Assembly (NCBI RefSeq): GCF_030816965.1
Contig: NZ_JAUSYQ010000002.1
Span: 4,311,001-4,375,000, forward strand
DNA length: 64,000 nt
From: Streptomyces canus
GTDB lineage: Bacteria; Actinomycetota; Actinomycetes; Streptomycetales; Streptomycetaceae
Direction: 5' to 3'
In this document: in pieces, positions 52,412-60,541 of the stretch
How the letters are laid out: every line of letters begins with the position of its first letter
Numbering within the stretch: position 1 is the stretch's first letter
The notes under the pieces: generated by a model
Databases searched by the model: none
Told to the model about the DNA's origin: nothing
What the model saw: only the letters and a program-made list of their open reading frames with translations
Translations under genes and position numbers: made by a program

Positions 52412-52426
52412 TGATACTGAGTCTCA
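52412..52426. promoter_or_regulatory. TetR operator between the TetR and SDR genes
   Basis: TGATACTGAGTCTCA fits TGA-n-ACT-n-AGT-n-TCA, a fully symmetrical 15-bp dyad apart from the spacer bases. It lies midway in the 93-bp divergent promoter region. Confidence 0.68.
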
Positions 52427-52477
52427 TGCAGGTGTACGGTCTCTTCATAACCCCTCGTTTCGAGTAGGAGTGTTTCC

Positions 52478-53302
52478 ATGAGTAAGATCTGGTTCGTCAC
52501 GGGATCCTCGCGTGGCTTCGGCCGTCAGTTCGCCGAGGCGGCCCTTCAGCGCGGCGACAAGGTGGCGGCGACTGCCCGCAACACCGAGTCCCTGAAGGAC
52601 CTGGTCGCCGCGCACGGCGAGGCGATCCTTCCGCTGATCCTGGACGTGACGGACAAGGCCGCCGCCACCGAGGCCGTGCAGCGGGCGCACACGCACTTCG
52701 GCGGCTTGGACGTCGTCGTCAACAACGCCGGCTACGGCCTGTTCGGCGCCGTCGAGGAGCTGACCGAGCAGCAGGTCCGCGACCAGATGGAGACCAACTT
52801 CTTCGGCGCCCTGTGGGTGACCCAGGCCGCCCTGCCGCTGCTGCGCGAGCAGGGCAGCGGCCACATCGTGCAGATCTCCACCATCGGCGGCGTGACCACG
52901 TTCCCCAACCTCGGTGGCTACCACGCTTCCAAGTGGGCCCTGGAAGGACTGACCGAGTCCCTCGCCCAGGAAGTCGCCGCATTCGGGATCAAGGTCACCC
53001 TGGTCGAGCCCGGCGGCTTCGCCACCGACTGGGCCGGTGCCTCCGCCAGCTTCGCCGAGCAGCTGCCCGTCTACGACGGCGTGCGCGCGGCCGTGGCCGA
53101 GGGCTGGCGGAACATGAAGATCGGCGATCCCGCCGCGGCCGGGCCGGCGCTTTTGAAGGTCGTCGACGCCGACGCCCCGCCGCTGCGCGTCTTCTTCGGC
53201 ACCGCGGGCCTGGAGTTGCTTCCCCCCGTGTATGCCGAGCGCCTCAAGACCTGGCAGGACTGGGCCGACGTCTCCACCCTGTCCCAGGGCAACCCGGCCT
53301 GA
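52478..53302 (+). CDS. Short-chain dehydrogenase/reductase
   Basis: A 274-residue SDR: FVTGSSRGFGRQFAEAALQR (cofactor loop), NNAGYGLFGAVEELTEQQVR, catalytic Ser in VQISTIGG and YHASK. It belongs to the classical group using NADP(H). ATG 52478 follows GTAGGAG with an 8-nt spacer. Likely repressed by the divergent TetR. The next gene, a PfpI-like protein, follows after 114 bp and may be in the same operon; the pairing suggests aldehyde or carbonyl stress (inference). Confidence 0.87.
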   Translation: MSKIWFVTGSSRGFGRQFAEAALQRGDKVAATARNTESLKDLVAAHGEAILPLILDVTDKAAATEAVQRAHTHFGGLDVVVNNAGYGLFGAVEELTEQQVRDQMETNFFGALWVTQAALPLLREQGSGHIVQISTIGGVTTFPNLGGYHASKWALEGLTESLAQEVAAFGIKVTLVEPGGFATDWAGASASFAEQLPVYDGVRAAVAEGWRNMKIGDPAAAGPALLKVVDADAPPLRVFFGTAGLELLPPVYAERLKTWQDWADVSTLSQGNPA

Positions 53303-53416
53303 AGTAAGCAGCGGTACGCCTCTGGCCGTCGACCCGACCGGGTCTTCGACGCCCCCCGCAAGCGCGCTTTTGATGCGCCGCGACCACAACCACAGCGGAT
53401 GCAAGGAAGAACCCTC

Positions 53417-54433
53417 ATGACCAACGACAGCACCCGCCCCAAGGCACTCATCGTCGTCTCGTCCGGGTCACAGCTGCCGCTGACCAAGCCGGAAGGGGGC
53501 AGCATCACCATCGGCTGGTTCCTCGTCGAGCTGGCCGCCGTTCTCGCCCAGTACGAGGACACTCACGACTTCGTTCTCGCGACGCCGGACGGCAAGGTCC
53601 CCACGCTCGACATCAACGGCATGGCGCTCGGCATGCACGGCGGCGCCAGCCTCGGCCCGGACAGCATGCGCGTAGCCATGCAGAACGAGCAGTACAGCGT
53701 CGAAGAGGTGCGCGAGAAGAACCCCGAGCTGGTCGCCCGCCGTGACGCCGAGCTCGCCCTCCTGCGCCGCCACCTCGGCCGGATGCCGGTCTCCCCGAAC
53801 CTGCCGAACACCGACAAGGAGGGCGGCTCCATCCGTGAGGACCTCGTCGCCAGCCTGGAGGCCTTGCCGGAGCACAAGTGGTACTCCATCGAGGAACTGC
53901 TCGCCCGGCACCGCGACGCAGCGGACGACTTCTCGCTCGCCGGCTTCGACTTCATGCACGCGCCGGGCGGCCACGCACCGATGATCGACTTCCACGACAA
54001 CCCGTTGGTCGGCGAGCTGCTCCACCAGCTGCGGGAGAACGACGTCCCGATCTCGCTGATCTGCCACGCGCCCGTCGCGATGACGTCTGCCAAGTACCGT
54101 GTCGACGCCAACGGCAAGGTGAGCGTCAACGAGGACCACGCGTTCAAGGGCGCCCACATCACCACCGTGCCCGAGCACGGCGAGCTGCAGATCCTCGACG
54201 GCGGCTACCCGAAGATCCTCGGCGAGGAGACCCGTCTGGCCTTCTTCGTCGACGTGGCGCTCAAGGACGCCGACTACGAGGTCGACGTGACCGAGAACAT
54301 GGCCGAGGTTCTGGTCATCCGGGACGACACCCACGGCGTCCTGACCGGCAACGGGCCACATGCCGTCGACGAGCAGACCGCGCGCCTGAACGAAATCGTG
54401 CAGAGCCGCAAGAACGCGGCCGCACTAGCCTGA
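53417..54433 (+). CDS. DJ-1/PfpI-family protein, Hsp31-like
   Basis: A 338-residue protein, longer than the usual 230, with the catalytic Cys in ISLICHAPVAM, an acidic residue in LTKPEGGSITIGWFLVELA and His-rich DFMHAPGGHAPMIDFHDNPL. Hsp31-type members are glyoxalases/deglycases or holdases. The extra length is an insertion between about residues 80 and 150. ATG 53417 with GGAAGAA upstream. It probably works with the preceding SDR in carbonyl stress. Confidence 0.82.
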   Translation: MTNDSTRPKALIVVSSGSQLPLTKPEGGSITIGWFLVELAAVLAQYEDTHDFVLATPDGKVPTLDINGMALGMHGGASLGPDSMRVAMQNEQYSVEEVREKNPELVARRDAELALLRRHLGRMPVSPNLPNTDKEGGSIREDLVASLEALPEHKWYSIEELLARHRDAADDFSLAGFDFMHAPGGHAPMIDFHDNPLVGELLHQLRENDVPISLICHAPVAMTSAKYRVDANGKVSVNEDHAFKGAHITTVPEHGELQILDGGYPKILGEETRLAFFVDVALKDADYEVDVTENMAEVLVIRDDTHGVLTGNGPHAVDEQTARLNEIVQSRKNAAALA

Positions 54434-54689
54434 CAAGCGCCCTGGCCGGTTGCGTGTCGACCAGTGCGGGCGGAGATCAGGTGACCCTTCGAGTGATGGG
54501 CTGGGTGCCCATCGGCCCGAGGGGCCACGACGCCCACCCAAGGGAAGCAACCTCTGTCGACGTGCGGCGACGACGGCCTCGATGTGGCGCTCACACAGAG
54601 GCGCCGGCGTCGTACGGAACCTCGTACCCGGCGGTCCCGGGTGTCCGGCGCGGGGGTCAGCCGAGCAGCCCGTCGCGCACCGTCACGGG

Positions 54690-54845
54690 AGTGCAGGTCG
54701 GAGTGGCAGACACCGCTGGCCCGCAGCCGGACCCGCACCTCGCCCGGGCGAGGATCGCCCAGTGAAGCACCGTACGGGTCGCGCCGAGCCGGTGCGCCAG
54801 TTCGAGCTTCTCCGGCGACGCGCCGGCGACGTGGAGGAGGGACTC
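54690..54845 (-). pseudogene. Zinc-type alcohol dehydrogenase fragments
   Basis: The minus-strand frames include MRVRLRASGVCHSDLHSRDG, the catalytic-zinc start of MDR alcohol dehydrogenases, and in another frame VAGASPEKLELAHRLGATRT, part of its Rossmann domain. The two pieces lie next to each other in the wrong order for a gene. Scrambled remnant. Confidence 0.6.
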
Positions 54846-54869
54846 ACCGCCATCCGGGAGAAGCGCGAG

Positions 54870-55496
54870 CCGAAGCTCGGCGCGGATTTCATAGCTGGCG
54901 ACGTGACCGCGCCCGGCATTGCCGACGCGCTGGTGCAGGAGACCGTAACGCGGTTCGGCCGGATCGACATCCTCGTCAACAATGCCGGCATCGTGCACAG
55001 CGGCACGGTGCTCGAGACTTCCGATGATGACTTCGCCCAGATCATGGCGGTGAATGTAGTGGCGGTGTTCCGCTTCTCTCGCGCCGCCGTGCGTCACATG
55101 ATCGCGCAGTTTGATGCCGATGGACGCGGCGGTGCCGTCGTCAACATCGCCTCCGACTGGGCCTTTGTCGCCGGACGCGGCGAGCTCGCCTATTGCACCT
55201 CGAAAGGCGCCGTGGTGCAGATGACCCGGGCGCTTGCCATAGACCATGCGCGCCAGGGGATCCGTGTGAATGCCGTCGCCCCCGGCGATGTAGAGACGCC
55301 GATGCTGCTTTCCGGCATCGCCGACCGCGGCAAGAGTGCAGCCGAAGGCTTGCGTGAGAACGGTGACAGGATCCCCATGGGCAGGGTCGGCCGACCGGCC
55401 GAGATTGCCTCCGCCGTCGCCTTCCTCGCCGGTGACGAAGCGAGTTTCGTCACCGGTACAACGCTAATGGTAGATGGCGGCAACACAGCGATCTGA
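54870..55496 (+). pseudogene. 5'-truncated short-chain dehydrogenase of foreign codon usage
   Basis: SDR homology begins at about FIAGDVTAPGIADALVQETV, continues RFGRIDILVNNAGIVHSGTV, catalytic YCTSK and ends VTGTTLMVDGGNTAI. The N-terminal TGxxxGIG cofactor loop is missing, so it is inactive unless a start is recruited upstream. Third-position GC is lower than in neighbouring genes (for example GGCATTGCC, GATGCCGATGG), which suggests acquisition from outside the streptomycetes. Confidence 0.7.
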
Positions 55497-56240
55497 ATCT
55501 TCAGAATGTGCGGCCACAGCGGTTGCAGGCTTGCCGACCGCGACCGCGCCGAAGACGTCCTCGTGGCGAAGCTGCACGGTTCCACCTCGTCGGATGGACC
55601 CTTTTAGGCACTTCCGAGCTGAGCGTGTACGCGGGGCTGGCGGGTCACGTCAATGCGTCGCAGAGTCTCCGACGGGGTTCGGGCGCGTCCTTCTGCGCTG
55701 GCCCACATCGAGCATCTCGGCGGATGCTCGACGCGCTGACATGGGGCTCCACGCGCAAGGTCCTGCTGAGCCTCGCGGACCAGGTCTAACGCGAACGGCG
55801 ACACAGCCTGGTTCGCACCAGCGAAATGTGAGCCCCGGCCTGCGGGCAGCGCATGAGGCGGCTACCTCCACCCACAAGGGGCGGCCTGTCAGGCCAGGCG
55901 ACCCGAGGCGGCAGCAAGCAGCCCCACAAGCTGACACAGGGAGCAGAACGGTCCAACCGCCCTCGGCGCCTGCTCCCTCAACGCCCGCCAGTCATGCGCT
56001 GCGAGCCACAGGCACGGCAGGTCAGAGGCACTCCAGCTCGCCTTCCTGCCCTCCTGTCCCTATACAGAGGACTCTCGCCGACGCGCATCCGCTACGCTAT
56101 GACTGGTCAGCCGTTGGTACGTCGCGTTGTCTGCTCAGGTGACTCTGCGGAGAGCGTCGCACCACATCTGACCAGCGGGCTTGTGCTCCTCGTCGAAGAT
56201 CCACACCCTGGATTTTCAACAAGGTTTTCTACAAGCCCCC
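55497..56240. other. Gene-poor junction before the tRNA
   Basis: No intact gene found in about 740 bp. CTGGTCAG (56103-56110) and CTGACCAG (56168-56175) form a distant dyad. GTTTTCTACAAGCCCC at 56224-56239 is the inverted copy of 14502-14517. Short frames near 55.6-55.8 kb are unrecognised. Confidence 0.4.
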
Positions 56241-56313
56241 GCCTTCGTAGCTCAGGGGATAGAGCACCGCTCTCCTAAAGCGGGTGTCGCAGGTTCGAAT
56301 CCTGCCGGGGGCA
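56241..56313 (+). tRNA. tRNA-Arg (anticodon CCU)
   Basis: 73 nt fold as a standard cloverleaf: acceptor GCCTTCG/CGGGGGC, D-arm GCTC-AGGGGATA-GAGC, anticodon stem CCGCT/AGCGG with loop CTCCTAA (anticodon CCT), variable loop GTGTC, T-arm GCAGG-TTCGAAT-CCTGC, discriminator A followed by encoded C. Two of the seven acceptor pairs are T-G wobbles (U4-G69, U5-G68). The preceding GCCCCC would pair perfectly with the 3' GGGGGC, hinting at a rearranged 5' end. tRNA genes are common integration sites. Confidence 0.92.
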
Positions 56314-56645
56314 CAACGCGTTACGGCTCTGACCTGGGGTTTCTCCCCCGGGGCGGGGTCCTATTCGGCCTCGGACTCCTCGTCCGGGGCCGTTTGCGTG
56401 AGCGGACGGATCGCCAGGCTCCGGTATTTCTGCTTAAAGATCAGCACCATCCGGCACATACTTCGGCCGGGATCCTCCGCATCGTCGGGCTCGGGCTCCG
56501 CTTCGGGTACGGCGTTCTCGGAGAGGCCTTGCCTGAGATGCCTTCTCCAAGACTCGGATGCGGTCAGGACCCGCAGCACCCGGCCGGACACCTATCAGGC
56601 TGACGCGGAGTCGACGCGGGCTCCCGCGGCGGTTCCCGGCCGACG
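56314..56645. other. Gap after the tRNA
   Basis: No convincing gene. A minus-strand frame of 76 residues (56361-56591), ending SLAIRPLTQTAPDEESEAE, is acidic-tailed and unrecognised. A GC-rich dyad CTCCCCCGGGG follows the tRNA and may terminate it. Confidence 0.35.
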
Positions 56646-57893
56646 TCATACCGGGCCGAGTTGACAGTCGATGCGGCTGATCAGCTCGGTGCGACGGGCC
56701 CGCAGCTCGGTCGGGGCGCAGGTGACGGCGATTCGGTGGGCTTCGACCAAGGGACCGAGCTCGGGTGGGGGCTCGACCACGCCGGAGAAGAGCGGCGCCA
56801 CCCACGCGGCTGTCGGCGCCTGCGCCTCCACTCCGCCGGGCGAGGCGGCCGGAGCGGGCGGGAGGTGGCCGGCCTGACCGTGGAACATGCGGGCGGTGAG
56901 GATGGCCGCCTCCCAGACGCGCATGCTCTCCAGGCGTACTTGCGAGGCCAGTTCATCGCGTAGCGCGCACAGGTCGCTCCACGCCCGCTCATGCTCGCGC
57001 AAGGCATCGCCGACTCGCCGTACCAGCCAGGCATACGTCAGCCTGGCCCGCAGCAGGCCACGGCGGGCCTCGGCCGCGCTGTCCGCGTAGGGGTTGTGGG
57101 CGACGACCTTCATCGCCACGGCGGTGATCGCGAGCACAAGCATCAGTACGGCGACCCAGCCGGGCGCGTAGCGGGCGCCCTCGACCTCCTCCATTCCCGT
57201 GTCACGGGCCCTCAGTACCGCCCACACGGTGACCGTGGACAACACGGCGGCCAGGTAGAGGACGGGCAGGGCGAGCGAACCGAGCAAGGACAGTCCCGGG
57301 CGGCGGTCGCGGAGAGCGTGCAGCCACTCGCGTACCCGGTGCAGCGGGGCCGCGATCGCGTGGCCGGACAGCATCAGGGCCAGGGCGAGGACGACACCGG
57401 GCAGGAAGGAGACCGTCTGCTCGGCCAGTGAGACCGTCTCCTCACTGGTGGTGAGGTACTGGAAGACCCGCATGAAGTACCACGCGTCGAACAGGGCCAT
57501 GGCGGCGATGACCGGCCAGCGCAGGACCCGTATCCACATGTCGCGGCGGCGCCGGTCGTGGGCGCCGTCCTCCGCGTGGCGGGATTCGACTGCCTCGTGG
57601 GCCACTCGGCTTGTCCGGAGAGAAGCTGCAGCCTCGAAACGAGCCAGCGACTGGACCGCCTCCTCGGTCCGTGCGTGGGCGTCGATCGTTCGGGCCCGGG
57701 CAGCGGCGAGTTGCTCGCGGTTGTGGCCGACGAGTTCGGCGACCTCGCGGGCCGCGCGCAGCAGCATCCGCATCTCACCGTTGTCCAGGTGTTCCGGGTC
57801 CCGTTCGGGACCGTGTTCCGCGCTTTTCACCAGGTGTCGGATGTCGCATCCACAGCCGTGGTGGCAGGGGATGCCTCGATGGGTCTGGGACAT
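56646..57893 (-). CDS. Four-helix membrane protein with long coiled coil
   Basis: A 415-residue protein. The N-terminus is a histidine/cysteine-rich MSQTHRGIPCHHGCGCDIRH. Residues about 45-110 form a coiled coil (LRAAREVAELVGHNREQLAA), then there are membrane segments at VIAAMALFDAWYFMRVF, FLPGVVLALALMLSGHAIA, LALPVLYLAAVLSTVTVWAV and WVAVLMLVLAITAVAMKVV, and a C-terminal helical domain. It lies beside the VWA-like/OmpA lipoprotein gene (58-bp gap, same strand). No family recognised. It could transmit an envelope signal or be a pore-forming partner of the neighbouring signalling locus. Confidence 0.65.
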   Translation of the reverse strand: MSQTHRGIPCHHGCGCDIRHLVKSAEHGPERDPEHLDNGEMRMLLRAAREVAELVGHNREQLAAARARTIDAHARTEEAVQSLARFEAAASLRTSRVAHEAVESRHAEDGAHDRRRRDMWIRVLRWPVIAAMALFDAWYFMRVFQYLTTSEETVSLAEQTVSFLPGVVLALALMLSGHAIAAPLHRVREWLHALRDRRPGLSLLGSLALPVLYLAAVLSTVTVWAVLRARDTGMEEVEGARYAPGWVAVLMLVLAITAVAMKVVAHNPYADSAAEARRGLLRARLTYAWLVRRVGDALREHERAWSDLCALRDELASQVRLESMRVWEAAILTARMFHGQAGHLPPAPAASPGGVEAQAPTAAWVAPLFSGVVEPPPELGPLVEAHRIAVTCAPTELRARRTELISRIDCQLGPV

Positions 57894-57951
57894 GGGTGAC
57901 GTCCCTTTCTGCGATGTGCTTCTCGAACGGCTGCGGGCGGAGTCGGGTCGG

Positions 57952-59001
57952 TCAGCGGCGCACCGTCACGGTGATTTCCACACGGCGGTTGCACGCCATG
58001 GCCGCGTAGTCCGGTACGCCGTCGTGGTACTCAGGGGTGCAGCTGGGCCGGTCGTCGGAGTAGCCACGGGCGGACGCCACCGTGATCCCGCGCTCGGCGA
58101 GGGCGGACCGGACGGCCCGCGCGCGGGCCAGCGAGAGCTGCCTGCCGTGCTGTTCGCTGCCGCGTGAGTCGGTGTGGCCGGAGATGGCGACCGAGACGGG
58201 ATCGAGGTCGTTGATTCGCCGGGCGGCGTCGTCCAGCGCGCTCTGTGCCAGCCAGGCGGTCTGCGGAGAGGACGGCGCCTCGCCCCGGGCAGCGTGGCCT
58301 ATGCCTACGAGGGTCACCTCAGCGCCCGTCAGGTCGGGCAGTTCGCCTGCCTTGCGACAGCGCTCCACGGCCTCCTTGATCTCCGCCGTGCCGTCGAACC
58401 CGGCGGAGCGCAGGTCGGCGCAGCCGGTGTTCGTCAGCCCGTCGGTCGCCACGACGATCCGGCGGCGGCCACCCTCTGAGATGAGTTGGTCGTCGGCCGC
58501 GGCGAGCGCACCGAGCACATCGGTTCGATCGGTGCTCGGCGCTTCGGCGGCCAACTGCCGCAGCCGTCGCCTCAGACAGTCGCGCCGGCCGTCGCGCCGG
58601 TCCTTCTTCAGCGTGTCATTGCCCTTCACGGGCGTGACGAACACACGGTCCACCGCCCAACTGACGGTGGCCCTGGTGCCGTCGAAGCCGGCGACGGACA
58701 GGATGCCGCCCTCCAACGCCGGGGGCGCGAGTTCCCGAGCGGCCAGCACAGTGGTCGCCCAGTCCGGCACCCGGTCCCCCGGCGGGGTGGTTCGGTCCGG
58801 CCGGGCGGACGGGCTGCGGTCCACGAGCACGATGGTCCGCTCCTGGGCGTCGTTCGCGTCGTCGGAGCTACGGTCCAGCCAGGCGCAGGGCCGCACTTCG
58901 GGCGTGTCGAACGCACCGCAACCGCTGCCCGCCAGGACGGCGGTCAGCGCCAACGCCGCGGCGAGGAGCCGGCTGGGGCGTGCTGGGGTCAAGAGGCTCA
59001 C
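57952..59001 (-). CDS. VWA-like/OmpA-family lipoprotein
   Basis: A 349-residue protein. The GTG at 59001 has GGAG 6 nt upstream and gives a signal peptide with a lipobox-like LTAVLAGSGC. A VWA-like domain follows (TIVLVDRSPSARPD, VVATDGLTNTGCADLRSAGF). The C-terminus is an OmpA-like peptidoglycan-binding fold (VAISGHTDSRGSEQHGRQLS, LARARAVRSALAERGI and a final NRRVEITV). It is likely anchored to the membrane outer face and bound to the wall. It sits beside the four-helix protein and divergent from the Pycsar-effector-like gene. Confidence 0.75.
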   Translation of the reverse strand: MSLLTPARPSRLLAAALALTAVLAGSGCGAFDTPEVRPCAWLDRSSDDANDAQERTIVLVDRSPSARPDRTTPPGDRVPDWATTVLAARELAPPALEGGILSVAGFDGTRATVSWAVDRVFVTPVKGNDTLKKDRRDGRRDCLRRRLRQLAAEAPSTDRTDVLGALAAADDQLISEGGRRRIVVATDGLTNTGCADLRSAGFDGTAEIKEAVERCRKAGELPDLTGAEVTLVGIGHAARGEAPSSPQTAWLAQSALDDAARRINDLDPVSVAISGHTDSRGSEQHGRQLSLARARAVRSALAERGITVASARGYSDDRPSCTPEYHDGVPDYAAMACNRRVEITVTVRR

Positions 59002-59101
59002 TGGGGTCTCCAATAAAGGGAAATGCATATTTATGACTGTTCTCAAGCGGAAACAGGGGAATTACTGGAGTCCTCGACCATTCGGTGCCAGGAGGTCCTC
59101 C

Positions 59102-59641
59102 GTGCCCAGTTCCAATCCGTCCGCCGGAAACGCCACCGGGGGAGAGGAGAAAGGTGCCGATCTCCGGTCGGGGCTGACCGTTTACACGTCACTCCACGCG
59201 TCGGCCCAGTTCGCCGACACCAAGGTCGGCATCCTCGGTGCTGTGCAAGCGGGGCTGATGGCCGCGGCCGTACCGCAGGGCGGCGTGATGCGCGAGGCGT
59301 GGGAGCGGGGCGGGCCCGGCGCCTGGGCCACACCCGTCCTGCTGTTGCTGCACGTGGCGACGTTCCTGCCCGCCGTGTACTGCGTGGTCCAGGCTCTCCG
59401 CCCCCGTCTGGGGCCGCCGCCCACCCCCAACAGGTTCAGTCTGCCGTTGCTGGCCATCGCCGACGGCACCGCTCCGCCGGCGGACGAGGCCGTTGAACGC
59501 AAGGAGATCTGGCAGCTGATCCCGGTGCTCGCCCAAGTGGTGATGACCAAGCACCGGTACATCGCCAGGTGTGTCGTCTGGACGGGGCTGATGGCGGTGA
59601 CGGCCGGGCTGTCCTTCCTCACCGGTCCGCTGCTGGCCTGA
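59102..59641 (+). CDS. Pycsar-effector-like transmembrane protein (PycTM type)
   Basis: A 179-residue protein. The GTG at 59102 has AGGAGG 6 nt upstream, preferred over ATG 59034. The first membrane helix carries ASAQFADTKVGILGAVQAGL, matching the A-D-T-K signature of Pycsar transmembrane effectors (DUF5706 group). A second helix is VLLLLHVATFLPAVYCVVQA, then a soluble stretch, and a last helix CVVWTGLMAVTAGLSFLTG. Such effectors are activated by cyclic pyrimidine nucleotides and damage the membrane. It stands alone on the plus strand facing the SPFH-like gene, with a cyclase-like gene 3 kb away. No cyclic-nucleotide pocket is visible. Confidence 0.7.
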   Translation: MPSSNPSAGNATGGEEKGADLRSGLTVYTSLHASAQFADTKVGILGAVQAGLMAAAVPQGGVMREAWERGGPGAWATPVLLLLHVATFLPAVYCVVQALRPRLGPPPTPNRFSLPLLAIADGTAPPADEAVERKEIWQLIPVLAQVVMTKHRYIARCVVWTGLMAVTAGLSFLTGPLLA

Positions 59642-59659
59642 TCCCCGCGCGCCGTTGTC

Positions 59660-60541
59660 TCACTCCCGGGTCGGCCGGGCCCGGGGCAGCGGCTCAGCCG
59701 GCTCTCGTCCGGAGTCCAGCTCGCCCGGCAGAGGAAGGCCGAACAACCGCATCGCATGGCCGAGTTGACGCTCGTTGGTGGCGACGAACTCGAAGAGATC
59801 CTGCGCCTGATACGCCTTCGACTGCTTCTCCAAGAGCTTGACGAACCCGTCGACCTGGTTCTGCCGCTGTCGGAACATCTCACCGACCTCGGTGGCCGCC
59901 TTGTCCGGCTGCTCGGCCAGCAGCACCGCCCATGGCGTCAGCCAGGCGAGCGCGTCATCGTTCTGCCGCACCCCGGCCAACCCGCCGGCAAGGAACGCCC
60001 GCCACTTCTCGGCGACCTCGCTCAGCAGCCGTACATGGAGCGCGGACTTCGCGTACCGGTGCTCAATGTCCTGGAGTTCCAGGGCCGCCTTGCGCTGCTG
60101 TTCCAGTACCTCCGGCGCGGGCTGGAGATAGGCGACGGTACGACAGCTCACCAGCCCGTTCTCGAAGCATTCCCCCTCCCTCAGGTGGTCGTTGACGGCG
60201 CGCTCGGCCTCCTCGGCACGGAACGGCTCGTAGCGGCGGGCGATATCACGGACTCGCTCCGTGAGTCGTTGGGGCATGACCGCCTGATAGCCGTCGAGGG
60301 CACGGCCGAGCGTCTGATCGTCGAGACGCCCCTCGGCGCACCAGTCACAGCGGATCTCGACCTGGAAGCCGAACCCGTCGCCCTTGGCGGGGGTTTCGAA
60401 CCTGACGGTCGAGTTGCGATGCACCGACGCGATCTCCGGCACCTCGACCGTCACGGCTGCGAAGGGCGTCCTTTGCTCCGGTCGACCGCCGAACAGACCT
60501 CGCAGCCAGGCGAACGGGCCACGACGCGATGTGCTGGTCAC
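59660..60541 (-). CDS. SPFH/band-7-like protein of cassette 2
   Basis: A 293-residue protein. The GTG at 60541 overlaps the STAND stop (GTGA) as in cassette 1, with GGAGG upstream. After a short aromatic/basic segment (RGPFAWLRGLFGGRP) come strands (AAVTVEVPEIASVHRNSTVR, FGFQVEIRCDW), helices LTERVRDIARRYEPFRAEEA and AERAVNDHL, then SCRTVAYLQPAPEVLEQQRK leading into a long coiled coil and LVSEVAEKWRAFLAGG-like helices. The order of elements matches the cassette 1 protein at 18486-19268 despite low identity. It is inferred to bind membrane and couple the STAND protein to it. Confidence 0.62.
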   Translation of the reverse strand: MTSTSRRGPFAWLRGLFGGRPEQRTPFAAVTVEVPEIASVHRNSTVRFETPAKGDGFGFQVEIRCDWCAEGRLDDQTLGRALDGYQAVMPQRLTERVRDIARRYEPFRAEEAERAVNDHLREGECFENGLVSCRTVAYLQPAPEVLEQQRKAALELQDIEHRYAKSALHVRLLSEVAEKWRAFLAGGLAGVRQNDDALAWLTPWAVLLAEQPDKAATEVGEMFRQRQNQVDGFVKLLEKQSKAYQAQDLFEFVATNERQLGHAMRLFGLPLPGELDSGREPAEPLPRARPTRE

